Below, in pieces: positions 40,428-48,342 of a stretch of DNA of 64,000 nt. Source of the stretch: Thalassospira sp. HJ (GTDB lineage Bacteria > Pseudomonadota > Alphaproteobacteria > Rhodospirillales > Thalassospiraceae); assembly GCF_000948415.1 (NCBI RefSeq), contig NZ_JYII01000021.1, positions 186,001 to 250,000 of the forward strand, written 5' to 3'. The notes below the pieces were generated by a model. It made no database searches and had not been told where the DNA came from. It was given only the letters and a program-made list of their open reading frames with translations. Made by a program: the position numbers and the translations under genes. How positions within the stretch are numbered: position 1 is the first letter of the stretch; each line of letters starts with the position of its first letter.

Positions 40428-41399
40428 ATGACAAATCAAGCCCCCACAAAACCCGTCCTCGCCAACGCCCCCGGCGCCACCGGTGCTATGTCGCGCATGT
40501 CCGGGGCCGTTCCCCCGCATGTCTGGTTCGGCGTTTCCGCCGTTTTCCACTATCTCGGACCGGCTTTCGCCGTTCTGCTGTTCCCGGTCGTCGGCGTGCT
40601 TGGCGTTGCCTGGTTCCGCATTGCTTCGGCTGCCCTGATCTTCGCACCGATCACAAAGCCCTGGCGGACCTTCAAGAACGCATCACCCCGCGAACGTATT
40701 CTTTTTCTCGCCCTTGGCGGCTGTCTTGCCGTGATGAACAGTTCCTTCTATCTGGCACTCGACCGGCTACCGATTTCGCTGGTTGCGGCCATTGAATTCG
40801 TCGGCACCATCGGGATCGCGCTGTGGGGTCTTCGCACCGGGCGCAACTATCTGGCATTTGCCTTTGCCATCATCGGTGTGGCGCTTCTGATCGACGTGCC
40901 ATCGCTCATGGCGGCCGGTGGCCCTGCACTGATGTCCGATCTTCTGGGCCTGTTCTGGGCGGCGCTGAACGGAGCACTTTTCGTGCTCTACATCATCCTC
41001 GGCCACAAGATTTCCGAAGGCGGCGCATCAGACGGGGTGGAGCGTCTGGGGGCGGCCATGACAGCGGCCTTCATCTTCGTAATGCCGATCGGCTTACTGC
41101 AAGCTCTCGAAGCCTTCGGCGCACCTTTTCTGGTGATGGCCGGGATTGGTGTGGGGATCTGCTCGTCCATGATCCCCTATGTCTGTGATCAGCTCGCGAT
41201 GGCCCGTCTGCCGCGCGCCAGCTTCGCCTTCCTGCTCGCCCTCCTGCCGGCATCCGCCACGATCATCGGTGCAATCGTCCTGCGCCAAATTCCAGGCGCT
41301 GTCGATGTCTTGGGCGTGGTCCTTGTCATGACAGGCGTCGCTGTTCACAAACCCGCACCAATGCCCGTCCCGGCGGAGACGCAAGATCACACCGTTTGA
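40428..41399 (+). CDS. EamA/RhtA family exporter (drug/metabolite transporter superfamily)
   Basis: A 323-residue inner-membrane protein with ten predicted helices and two EamA halves. It resembles RhtA, the threonine/homoserine exporter: YLGPAFAVLLFPVVGVLGVAWFRIASAALIF in the first half and SSMIPYVCDQLAMARLPRASFAFLLALLPASA in the second are typical of that subgroup. I chose ATG 40428 because the first membrane segment follows soon after, and the longer frame would run through the divergent Lrp gene's promoter. Control by the adjacent Lrp-type regulator supports amino-acid efflux. Confidence 0.88.
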   Translation: MTNQAPTKPVLANAPGATGAMSRMSGAVPPHVWFGVSAVFHYLGPAFAVLLFPVVGVLGVAWFRIASAALIFAPITKPWRTFKNASPRERILFLALGGCLAVMNSSFYLALDRLPISLVAAIEFVGTIGIALWGLRTGRNYLAFAFAIIGVALLIDVPSLMAAGGPALMSDLLGLFWAALNGALFVLYIILGHKISEGGASDGVERLGAAMTAAFIFVMPIGLLQALEAFGAPFLVMAGIGVGICSSMIPYVCDQLAMARLPRASFAFLLALLPASATIIGAIVLRQIPGAVDVLGVVLVMTGVAVHKPAPMPVPAETQDHTV

Positions 41400-41407
41400 G
41401 TGACGAC

Positions 41408-41474
41408 CCGCTTGGCCCTCTCCAAAAAGACCGGCGAGGACGACATCTGGCGCGACTTCTCCGCCAGCTACGGT
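41408..41474 (+). pseudogene. Relic of a PBP gene 3' end
   Basis: About 66 bp translate as LALSKKTGEDDIWRDFSASYG and match the C-terminal LARSKKIGEDDSWRDFTAGYS of the active PBP gene (around 39548-39613). By eye 47 of 53 bases from TCCAAAAAG onward agree. It has no start and lies just after the EamA stop. It marks a past duplication or a recombination junction that placed the Lrp-EamA segment between two copies of the PBP end. Confidence 0.75.
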
Positions 41475-41490
41475 CTGGTTATCTGTTCTC

Positions 41491-42408
41491 TTATTCATAT
41501 CCAAGAGAGGATTTCAGCAAGTCGACTAGGGCTATGCGCTTATCTGCTTTAAGTTTATCGAGATTTAACTGCCGCCACCTGACGGCTGGGAGCATTGCAG
41601 CATCACCAATGTTCAGCATGGACCAATCCGGGGCACCGCTCTCGAAATCGATCAGAAACTTGCGATGCCGGTCTGGCATTTTTCCGATCAGTAAATCGAT
41701 CATTTCGGTTTGTGTGCTGATTAATTCATCTATGTCTATGACGTCTTCAGTCATGCCTTCGAAACCGTTCCGGTATTCGTTTTCCAAGTCTTTTACCCGG
41801 CCCGAAAGCACTTCTCCCATCGGACGATGGTGACTAAGCAAATATACGATGAACGCTTCGCGCAGCTCGTCACTCAACCCTTCATTTGAGAGCAAGCCGC
41901 GCACGTCGAAAAGGTCTCGTGGATGTTGACGATCAAGTGCAGCAACCAGTTTTCCGGCAAAAAGGTCTTCGAAGGAAACGACGCTGGTTTCAGAAAAACC
42001 GAACATCTCTTCAACTGCCTCGGTAACAGGAAGTACAGAAGGTTCTTTTACCACCCCGCGCAAGACGGGAGAGACTTCGACCTTTACTTGCGTTTCTTCG
42101 GCCAAAACATGAAGGCGGATGATTGCACCTTCTTGGACGTTCTCTCTGATGCGCGACCCGGGTAGCGAGGCGGTTATTTCCTCCTTGATCCGCGTCATGG
42201 CGGCATTAATTTCTGCCAGTGCCATCGGTCTGTCATTTACTGGCAAATACATCAGGTCGATATCAACGGACAGGCGCGGCAGATCGCGGAAAAACAGATT
42301 GATCGCTGTTCCACCCTTGAGCGCAAAACAGGTTTCTTTCGCGACAATGGGAAGGAGACGCATCAGAAGTCGAACTTGAATTTGATACTGGTCACGAAAC
42401 GGCATCAA
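41491..42408 (-). CDS. AbiEii/AbiGii-type nucleotidyltransferase toxin
   Basis: A 305-residue nucleotidyltransferase-fold toxin of the AbiE (type IV toxin-antitoxin) family. Motif I is KGGTAINLFF (31-40), the metal-binding motif is SVDIDL (Asp49, Asp51), and the later conserved elements are FAGKLVAALDRQHPRDLFDVRGLL (Lys153, Asp165, Asp168). Relatives modify tRNA or bind GTP to arrest growth during phage infection. The start overlaps the end of the AbiEi gene by 17 bp, the usual coupled order antitoxin then toxin. GC content is lower than in flanking genes, which suggests transfer. Confidence 0.92.
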   Translation of the reverse strand: MMPFRDQYQIQVRLLMRLLPIVAKETCFALKGGTAINLFFRDLPRLSVDIDLMYLPVNDRPMALAEINAAMTRIKEEITASLPGSRIRENVQEGAIIRLHVLAEETQVKVEVSPVLRGVVKEPSVLPVTEAVEEMFGFSETSVVSFEDLFAGKLVAALDRQHPRDLFDVRGLLSNEGLSDELREAFIVYLLSHHRPMGEVLSGRVKDLENEYRNGFEGMTEDVIDIDELISTQTEMIDLLIGKMPDRHRKFLIDFESGAPDWSMLNIGDAAMLPAVRWRQLNLDKLKADKRIALVDLLKSSLGYE

Positions 42409-43252
42409 GGTCCTTCGGCACGGTTATAAGGTAAACCGGATCGAGTTTGCCACCCGGAATGAGCGACCGTTTACCCTTGCCGAGATCTATTGCGTTTTTA
42501 TCCAGACGCTTAAGCCAGGCATGCTGATGTCTGTCCGCGAAGTAGAAGAACAGGCGTTTGACTTTCACACTGCGGCAATCGACCAGCAGTTTTTGCAATC
42601 TTCTTGGACTGAAGTTTGCAGCACTCTGCATGATCATGTCGGCTTGATTAAAGCTTTCGTGACGCGGCAATTCATCAAGCATTTCGAGATAGGCACGCTC
42701 GGGCTGGGAAAGTGTAAGAGGCCAATCCCACTGTCCCCATTCAAGCGCTGTCAAGCTTCCACTTTGAAAGCGGCTGAGGTCCCGCCCTCTATCATCCGCG
42801 ATATTCCAGGCAAGGCTGCCAAGCCCCCGGGTGACAGGGTCGTTGCGGAACAAGGTCTGGCTGTTGTGATAGACAAAGCGCTGGGGAAGCCCTAGTTCGT
42901 TGAGCCATTTGGGTGGTTTTTTGGGACCGTACAGGTGGATGTTCTTGGTCTTGTGCGAGAGATAATGCGCAAACCCTTGAAGCTCCAGTGCTGTCCGTCC
43001 ACCTACAATAAAGGGTTGCTGGGTTTTCAAAAGCAAGGTTTGGAGCGATATCACCACTTGCTGCCAGTTTAGCGTGCCGCGTCTTCTTTTGTAGAGACTG
43101 CGCGCGAGCATCTCCAACCATCCTGTTTTGACGTAATAGGCGCGCAAGTTGCTGGCAATGCCGCGTTCTTCCAGCCATGCGGCATCGACAACCAGCCCTT
43201 CTGGCAGGTCTCTTTCAAGTCGGTTTAGTGGTGATGAATTATACTCAGTCAT
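42392..43252 (-). CDS. AbiEi-type antitoxin/autorepressor
   Basis: A 286-residue partner of the AbiEii toxin. The N terminus (about 10-90) is a winged-helix-like domain with LVVDAAWLEERGIASNLRAYYVKTGWLEMLARSLYKRR. It is followed by the AbiEi core beginning QPFIVGGRTALELQGFAHYLS. Known AbiEi proteins repress their own operon by binding inverted repeats and neutralise the toxin. Here the start codon lies inside the 19-bp palindrome 43242-43260, and a matching palindrome lies 66 bp upstream, which fits autorepression. It is the first gene of the two-gene operon. Confidence 0.9.
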   Translation of the reverse strand: MTEYNSSPLNRLERDLPEGLVVDAAWLEERGIASNLRAYYVKTGWLEMLARSLYKRRRGTLNWQQVVISLQTLLLKTQQPFIVGGRTALELQGFAHYLSHKTKNIHLYGPKKPPKWLNELGLPQRFVYHNSQTLFRNDPVTRGLGSLAWNIADDRGRDLSRFQSGSLTALEWGQWDWPLTLSQPERAYLEMLDELPRHESFNQADMIMQSAANFSPRRLQKLLVDCRSVKVKRLFFYFADRHQHAWLKRLDKNAIDLGKGKRSLIPGGKLDPVYLITVPKDLDAVS

Positions 43253-43325
43253 ATTGAGTATATTATATTAAACATAAACCACAGGCAAGTTTACAAAAAT
43301 CAAAATACACTCAATTTTATTGAGT
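43242..43325. promoter_or_regulatory. Paired operator palindromes of the AbiE operon
   Basis: ACTCAGTCATATTGAGT (43243-43259) covers the AbiEi start codon and ACTCAATTTTATTGAGT (43309-43325) lies 66 bp further upstream. They agree at 14 of 17 positions, with identical half-sites ACTCA and TGAGT. The AT-rich interval TATATTATATTAAACATAA holds the probable -10 region. The arrangement suggests cooperative binding or looping by AbiEi. Confidence 0.75.
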
Positions 43326-43601
43326 TTATTTGATGATATTTAAACCAGATAATAGTATGTCTCCCTCCGCATTCCAGTTCATAAGCAGATCTTTGGCGTT
43401 AATTGACGTGTTAAATCGGCCAAAAAAAGACCGGCATCGAAAATCGAGCCGGTCTTGAGTTTGGCTTGCTTTGACCACATCGGGGGGGATGTGGTCGGGA
43501 GTTTCTCACCTGTCAGAACCCTCGGGACGCAGCGTGGGTAAGGGAGACAAGCTGCAGGGTTCCGACTGACGGTGCGGGTGGCGCTTCGTCATGGTGAGAT
43601 A
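43326..43601. other. Spacer between the AbiE operon and argE, with the argE terminator
   Basis: No gene is supported. On the minus strand, AAGACCGGC (43448-43456 complement) and GCCGGTCTT (43427-43435 complement) form a perfect 9-bp stem followed by TTTTTT, the terminator of argE. The rest, 43457-43601, is ordinary spacer in which I see nothing. Confidence 0.7.
43422..43456 (-). terminator. Rho-independent terminator of argE
   Basis: The perfect 9-bp inverted repeat 43427-43435/43448-43456 is followed on the minus strand by a T run (plus-strand A run 43422-43428). Confidence 0.85.
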
Positions 43602-44780
43602 TCAGGCCGCGATGGCCTGATTGGTGAGCGCGTCAAGGAACTCAAGGCATTCCTCGATCTGCGAAATTTCAATGAACTCGTTGGGCTTGTGGGCCTGTCG
43701 GATGCTGCCCGGACCGCAAATGATTGACGGGATGTTGCCCTGCTTTTCAAACACCCCGCCTTCGGATCCATATGACACCTTGCCCGAAATTTCCGGGATG
43801 ATGTTGCTGACATAGGAAAAGGCTTCCGCATCGGTGCAATCACCCATGCCCGGATAGGAAAAGATCTTCTCGAAACTAAACCCGGTGTCATCGGCCTTGG
43901 CCTTCATCTCGGCATCAAGGGTGTCCATGATCGTGGCTTGCAGACCGGCAATCACCGCTTCCGCGTCATGTTCGGGCAGATGGCGAATTTCAAAGGTGAA
44001 TTCGCAATATTCCGGGGTGACGTTGGTTGCGGTCCCGCCACTGATCGTTGTGGTCAGCATCGTGCTGTGCGGCACGGTGAAGTCTTCATCAAACGGGCCG
44101 TTTTCTTCAAATTCACGGGCCTGCTCGGCGATCAGATTAATCGCACGTGATGCATATTCGATGGCATTGACGTGATTGGGCGCAAAGGAACTGTGTCCGG
44201 CCGTACCCGTGACACCGACCCGCATGGAATATTTGCCCTTCTGGCCGTTAATCACCTTCATGTTGGTCGGCTCGCCAATCACCGCCAGACGCGGCGGCGT
44301 ATCCATTGCGGCCAGATGATCGACCATCGATCCGACACCGATGCAACCGACTTCCTCGTCATAGGACAGGCAAAGATGGAACGGGATTTCAAGGTCACGC
44401 TTGACCAGTTCCGGGATCATCGCCAGCGCACAGGCCGAAAAGCCCTTCATGTCTGCTGCGCCACGACCATACAGCTTGCCATCCCGCTCGGTCAGCTCAA
44501 ACGCCGGGCTTTCCCAGGTGGTTTCAAGGGCTGGCACCACATCGGTATGACCCGAAAGCGCGATGCCCGGCACCCCTTTGGGACCGATGGTCGCCAGAAG
44601 GTTGGCTTTCTGCCCGGTTTCGTCATGGATCAGGATCGACTCAATGCCATACTCGGCCAGATAGTCGCGGACGAAATGGATCAGACCAAGGTTGGAGTTT
44701 TTGCTGGTCGTGTCGAACGCCACCAGTTTGCCAAGCAGATCAATGGCATTGTGGAGACGCGACATGTTTGGCTTGGACAT
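43602..44780 (-). CDS. argE: Acetylornithine deacetylase (M20 family)
   Basis: A 392-residue dinuclear zinc amidohydrolase. The metal-binding histidine block is GIALSGHTDVVPAL, the bridging-aspartate block is YGRGAADMKGFSAC, and the general-base Glu region is LSYDEEVGCIG. The protein resembles ArgE, which releases ornithine from N-acetylornithine in arginine synthesis, though an amide catabolic role is possible beside the tct transporter. The start codon (ATG 44778-44780, or Met6 at 44765) abuts repeat copy C, so the ribosome site must lie within the element's arm. No good Shine-Dalgarno sequence is evident there. Confidence 0.88.
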   Translation of the reverse strand: MSKPNMSRLHNAIDLLGKLVAFDTTSKNSNLGLIHFVRDYLAEYGIESILIHDETGQKANLLATIGPKGVPGIALSGHTDVVPALETTWESPAFELTERDGKLYGRGAADMKGFSACALAMIPELVKRDLEIPFHLCLSYDEEVGCIGVGSMVDHLAAMDTPPRLAVIGEPTNMKVINGQKGKYSMRVGVTGTAGHSSFAPNHVNAIEYASRAINLIAEQAREFEENGPFDEDFTVPHSTMLTTTISGGTATNVTPEYCEFTFEIRHLPEHDAEAVIAGLQATIMDTLDAEMKAKADDTGFSFEKIFSYPGMGDCTDAEAFSYVSNIIPEISGKVSYGSEGGVFEKQGNIPSIICGPGSIRQAHKPNEFIEISQIEECLEFLDALTNQAIAA

Positions 44781-44781
44781 T

Positions 44782-45052
44782 TTAAAGCATGTTCCATTTA
44801 ATTTGCATCATTTTGCCGGAGACAGTCTTCTGTCCGGCAAGGAAAAGGCCCGCAGGGCGTAGTGGGGCTACGTTCAAGGGTTTTGACGCTGCGGGGCGGA
44901 AGACTGTACCGGCCCGCAGGGTTTGATTTTGGCGGCGTTTCGCGGCGTTACACCGTTTGACCGATGCGCCGCATCGCTCTGCACGCTGTGCCTTGCCAAC
45001 CGACACGCCAAAAACAAACAAAATGCGGCAGATTAAATCGAACATGCTTTAA
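44782..45052 (+). repeat. Nested-stem intergenic element, copy C
   Basis: The outer arms 44782-44815 and 45019-45052 are complementary at 30 of 34 positions. The second stem pairs ACAGTCTTC (44822-44830) with GAAGACTGT (44899-44907) and extends 5 more pairs with two G-T pairs. Inside come AAGGAAAA, a CGTAG/CTACG hairpin, and CAAGGGTTTTGACGC. The third stem pairs TTTTGGCG (44927-44934) with CGCCAAAA (45006-45013) and GTTTG with CAAAC, capped by CGATGC/GCATCG (44962-44967, 44971-44976). The order of parts equals copies A and B but every arm differs. It fills the argE-tctA spacer. Confidence 0.88.
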
Positions 45053-45070
45053 TCTTCTTTTTTGCTCGAA

Positions 45071-46573
45071 TTAGGACGCAGATGCCGTATCGGCATTGCG
45101 GTTGCTGCGCCATTTCTTCCATTCGCGGCGAATGGTCAGAGTGACGAACAGAATGGTCAGGGCAAAGAAGCCCCAGGAAATCCATGACTGGAAGAAGACG
45201 CCAAGATCACCGCGCGAAATCGCAAGCGAGCGGCGCATATTGTCTTCAAACATCGGGCCAAGGATAAAGGCGATCAGGAACGGGGCTGCCGGGATGTTCA
45301 GCAACATCATGACAAAGCCGACCACACCCATCACCAGAAGGACGGTGACATCAAACGGGCTCGCCCCGATCGAATAGATGCCATAGACGCACAGGATCAG
45401 AATGCAGGGCAAAAGCAGCGTCTGGGGAATGCGCGAGATCTTGGTAAACGCCCCCGCCGTCGCCTTGCCGGCGATAAACAGGAAGACGGAGCTAAACAGG
45501 ATGCCGATAAACAGCGCATAGACATCGCCCAGATTGTTCTGGAACAGAAGCGGTCCCGGCGTCAGGCCGTGGATCATGAACGCACCCAGCATCACACCGG
45601 TAATCACATCGCCCGGCACACCAAGGGCCAGAAGCGGGATCATGGTCGCACCGCACGCACCGTTATTGGCAGATTCAGATGCGGCAATACCTTCGATCTC
45701 ACCTTCGCCGAACTTGTCGCCATTTTTCGAGGTCCGGCGTGCTTCGCTATAGGAAAAGAACGCCGCGGTCGACGGGCCGATACCGGGAATAGCACCAAGG
45801 ATCACACCGATCAGGGACCCGCGGAAGATCGATTTGATCGATCCGCGAAACTCCGAAAGCGTCAGGCGGTTATCGCCAAGCTTCATCGCATCCGCATTAT
45901 CTTCCGGGCGGAACACCACCATCTTGATCAGTTCGGGCAGGGCAAACAGACCGATCAGAACCGGCACCATGCCAAGACCTGATTTCATGTCCTCGGAAAG
46001 CGCAAACCGGTAGGAGCCGTAAATATCCTCGCCAACGGTTGCCAGAAGAAGACCAAGACAGGCCGAAATGATGCCCAGAACCAGTGAACGACCGGAAATA
46101 CTTGCAACGATGGTCAGCGAAAACGCCATCAGCATGAAGAATTCCGGCGGACCAACCCGCAGCGCAAAGGTCGCCAGCGGAATGGCCAGGAAGAACAGCG
46201 AAATGTTCGAAATAAAGTCGCCGATGCAGCTTGAAATCAGCGCCATGTTCAGCGCCTTGCCACCCTTGCCCGCACGTGCCAGCGGATAACCATCAAGGAC
46301 CGTACAGGCGGCCGATGCCGTACCCGGCGTCTTGATCAGAATGGCCGAGATCGACCCGCCATAGGTCGAACCCTTATAAAGAGCAACCAGAAGCAGGATG
46401 CTGGTGACCGGCGACAGATAAAACGTGAATGGTAGCGCGAGGGTCACGGCCATGGTTCCGGTCATGCCCGGAATGGCACCAATGATCACACCGGCCCAGA
46501 TCCCGGCAAACATTGCCAGAAAGTTGGGAAGGGTCGCGACCGCCTCAAAGGCATAAAGCAATTCATTCCACAT
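45071..46573 (-). CDS. tctA: Tripartite tricarboxylate transporter large permease, TctA family
   Basis: A 500-residue inner-membrane protein with about twelve helices. The TctA signature GIWAGVIIGAIPGMTGTMAVTLALPFTF is at the start, and GVILGAIPGIGPSTAAFFSY repeats the motif in the second half. It forms the transport channel of a binding-protein-dependent secondary importer, usually for citrate or other di- and tricarboxylates. It follows tctB after 18 bp in the leftward tctC-tctB-tctA operon. Confidence 0.95.
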   Translation of the reverse strand: MWNELLYAFEAVATLPNFLAMFAGIWAGVIIGAIPGMTGTMAVTLALPFTFYLSPVTSILLLVALYKGSTYGGSISAILIKTPGTASAACTVLDGYPLARAGKGGKALNMALISSCIGDFISNISLFFLAIPLATFALRVGPPEFFMLMAFSLTIVASISGRSLVLGIISACLGLLLATVGEDIYGSYRFALSEDMKSGLGMVPVLIGLFALPELIKMVVFRPEDNADAMKLGDNRLTLSEFRGSIKSIFRGSLIGVILGAIPGIGPSTAAFFSYSEARRTSKNGDKFGEGEIEGIAASESANNGACGATMIPLLALGVPGDVITGVMLGAFMIHGLTPGPLLFQNNLGDVYALFIGILFSSVFLFIAGKATAGAFTKISRIPQTLLLPCILILCVYGIYSIGASPFDVTVLLVMGVVGFVMMLLNIPAAPFLIAFILGPMFEDNMRRSLAISRGDLGVFFQSWISWGFFALTILFVTLTIRREWKKWRSNRNADTASAS

Positions 46574-46591
46574 AACGGTTGGGGCTCTCGG

Positions 46592-47119
46592 TTAAAGTGT
46601 TACGAGGTCAGAAAGGCTGAAAGACAACAGCTTGCCTTCGGGGAAGGGCGTGTGTGTGACTTTGGTAAACAGCAGATAAAGCAAGACCGGGAAGATGATC
46701 GAAAGACCGATCATCCAGAATTTGCGTTCGAAATTGCCCGTCATGATGAACAGCACGCCAAGCAACAAAACCGTCGCCGGGACAAAGCCGATCAGCGGCA
46801 TGCCATAGACAAAGGCAGCAAACAAAATCAGCACCGCGCCAAAGCGCATCAGATGGGTCTTGTTGCCAAGGATACGGTTGCCAAGGCCCTCGACCTGATT
46901 GCGGCTGGCCTCACGCATTTTCGGATAGGCAAGAACAAGGGCAAGAATCCCCATCACCAGCCCGACAATCGCGACCACGCGCGGCCACATGTCAGGCGGC
47001 GGGGCAAAGCCCGGGATGAAAGACGGAACCTTCACATAGATCGGGATCAGAACGAACAGGATGACGGCAAAGAACACCGTGGCCACCAGTCCGGCATAAA
47101 AATCGCGATTTTGGTTCAT
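46592..47119 (-). CDS. tctB: Tripartite tricarboxylate transporter small subunit, TctB family
   Basis: A 175-residue protein with four membrane helices. It starts MNQNRDFYAGLVATVFFAVILFVLIPIYVK and holds the conserved PPDMWPRVVAIVGLVMGILALVLAYP. The frame is open to 47134, giving five more residues; I prefer ATG 47119 because GACGGA lies before it and family members begin near the first membrane segment. It sits between tctC and tctA. Confidence 0.88.
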   Translation of the reverse strand: MNQNRDFYAGLVATVFFAVILFVLIPIYVKVPSFIPGFAPPPDMWPRVVAIVGLVMGILALVLAYPKMREASRNQVEGLGNRILGNKTHLMRFGAVLILFAAFVYGMPLIGFVPATVLLLGVLFIMTGNFERKFWMIGLSIIFPVLLYLLFTKVTHTPFPEGKLLSFSLSDLVTL

Positions 47120-47165
47120 GGTTCCGTCTCGCATTAAGGTCTTTGATTAAAAACGCGGTTGCGTC

Positions 47166-48161
47166 TTACTGGATGTAGCCGAACTTCTTGGCCATGCCGT
47201 TATAGAGCTCGAACTGGCTCTTAACAAAGGCTGCCGGGTCTTCATCACCGATGATCGAGGTCGAACCACGCTTGGCTGCAAGGTCAAGCCACTGCTCATC
47301 CGTTGCAACCTGACCAAGGATCTCGGTCCATTTGGCAACAACGTCTTCCGGAAGACCTTTCGGAGCATACAAACCGCTCCAGCCGCCAACCTGACCGGCC
47401 TGGGCATAACCCAGTTCTTTTGCGGTCGGAACGTCCGGCAGGGCTGCCATACGTTTCGGCGAATAAACCATCAGCGGACGCATTTTACCCGCTTCGATAT
47501 GCGGCATCAGCGAACCCGCAGCAATGGCGAGGAAGTCAACGTGACCGCCAAGAAGGGCAGCAGCCAGTGCAGAGCCGCCTTTATATGGCACGAGGGTGGA
47601 AGCGGTCAGCGGGTCCAGACCAACGTCAGACAGCAGGGCCTGAACGGTAAAGCCGTCAATCGCGGTGGGGCCGGATGCGGCATAGGTGGTGGCACCATTG
47701 CTGTCTTTGATTTTGGCAATCAGGTCGTCGATGGTCTGGATGTCGGAATTGGCATTGACCGCCAGGATCATCGGGGTTGCTTCAAGCATGCCAAGGAAGG
47801 TGTAGGCATCCCAGCCAACCGGGCTGTCGGTGTAAACGGCCGGATAAAGCGCCATGCCGACACGCGACAGAAGAAGGGTGTAGCCATCCGGGTCGGCTTC
47901 GGAAACGAAGCGCGCGCCATTCATGCCGCCATTACCGGTCTTGTTGACAACAACAACCGGCTGACCGCCAGTGTAGTTGGTTGCGGTCTCTGCCAGCGCA
48001 CGGGCTGCCAGGTCAGATGCACCGCCAGCACCATACGGTGCGACCAGCGTCACGGCTTTTTCAGGATAGGCGTCAGCCTGGGCGGTCGAAATCATGGTTG
48101 TGGTCGCAAGGATCGCGGCAGCTATCCCGGCTGCTTTCTTGAGCTGTTGAAACATTTTCAT
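47166..48161 (-). CDS. tctC: Tripartite tricarboxylate transporter substrate-binding protein, TctC/Bug family
   Basis: A 331-residue periplasmic binding protein. A signal peptide (about 1-30, MKMFQQLKKAAGIAAAILAT, cleavage near AQADA) precedes the Bug fold with the diagnostic VTLVAPYGAGGASDLAARAL, where carboxylate ligands bind, and ATTYAASGPTAIDGF. AGGGAG precedes the start; Met3 (48155) has better spacing and is an alternative. It is the first gene of the tctCBA operon and is divergent from a LysR regulator. Confidence 0.92.
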   Translation of the reverse strand: MKMFQQLKKAAGIAAAILATTTMISTAQADAYPEKAVTLVAPYGAGGASDLAARALAETATNYTGGQPVVVVNKTGNGGMNGARFVSEADPDGYTLLLSRVGMALYPAVYTDSPVGWDAYTFLGMLEATPMILAVNANSDIQTIDDLIAKIKDSNGATTYAASGPTAIDGFTVQALLSDVGLDPLTASTLVPYKGGSALAAALLGGHVDFLAIAAGSLMPHIEAGKMRPLMVYSPKRMAALPDVPTAKELGYAQAGQVGGWSGLYAPKGLPEDVVAKWTEILGQVATDEQWLDLAAKRGSTSIIGDEDPAAFVKSQFELYNGMAKKFGYIQ

Positions 48162-48278
48162 GTCTCCCTGGATGGTGGTGGCAGGATTGCCGGAGCTCAG
48201 ACGGGTTTTCACTCTGTCTTTTGTTTTTCTGCCTTCTTGCATAGACAAACCATAACCGGTGACGCAAAAAATTAATTC

Positions 48279-48301
48279 CAGTATAACTAAATTACATACT
48301 G
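48279..48301. promoter_or_regulatory. LysR-type operator between tctC and its regulator
   Basis: CAGTAT-N11-ATACTG is a perfect 6-bp inverted repeat with the T-N11-A spacing characteristic of LysR-type regulators. It lies 42 bp before the LysR start and 118 bp before tctC, where the activator would be expected to bind. Confidence 0.7.
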
Positions 48302-48342
48302 AACGGTCGATTGCCGACAAAATCCGGATTTGGGAAAGCACG

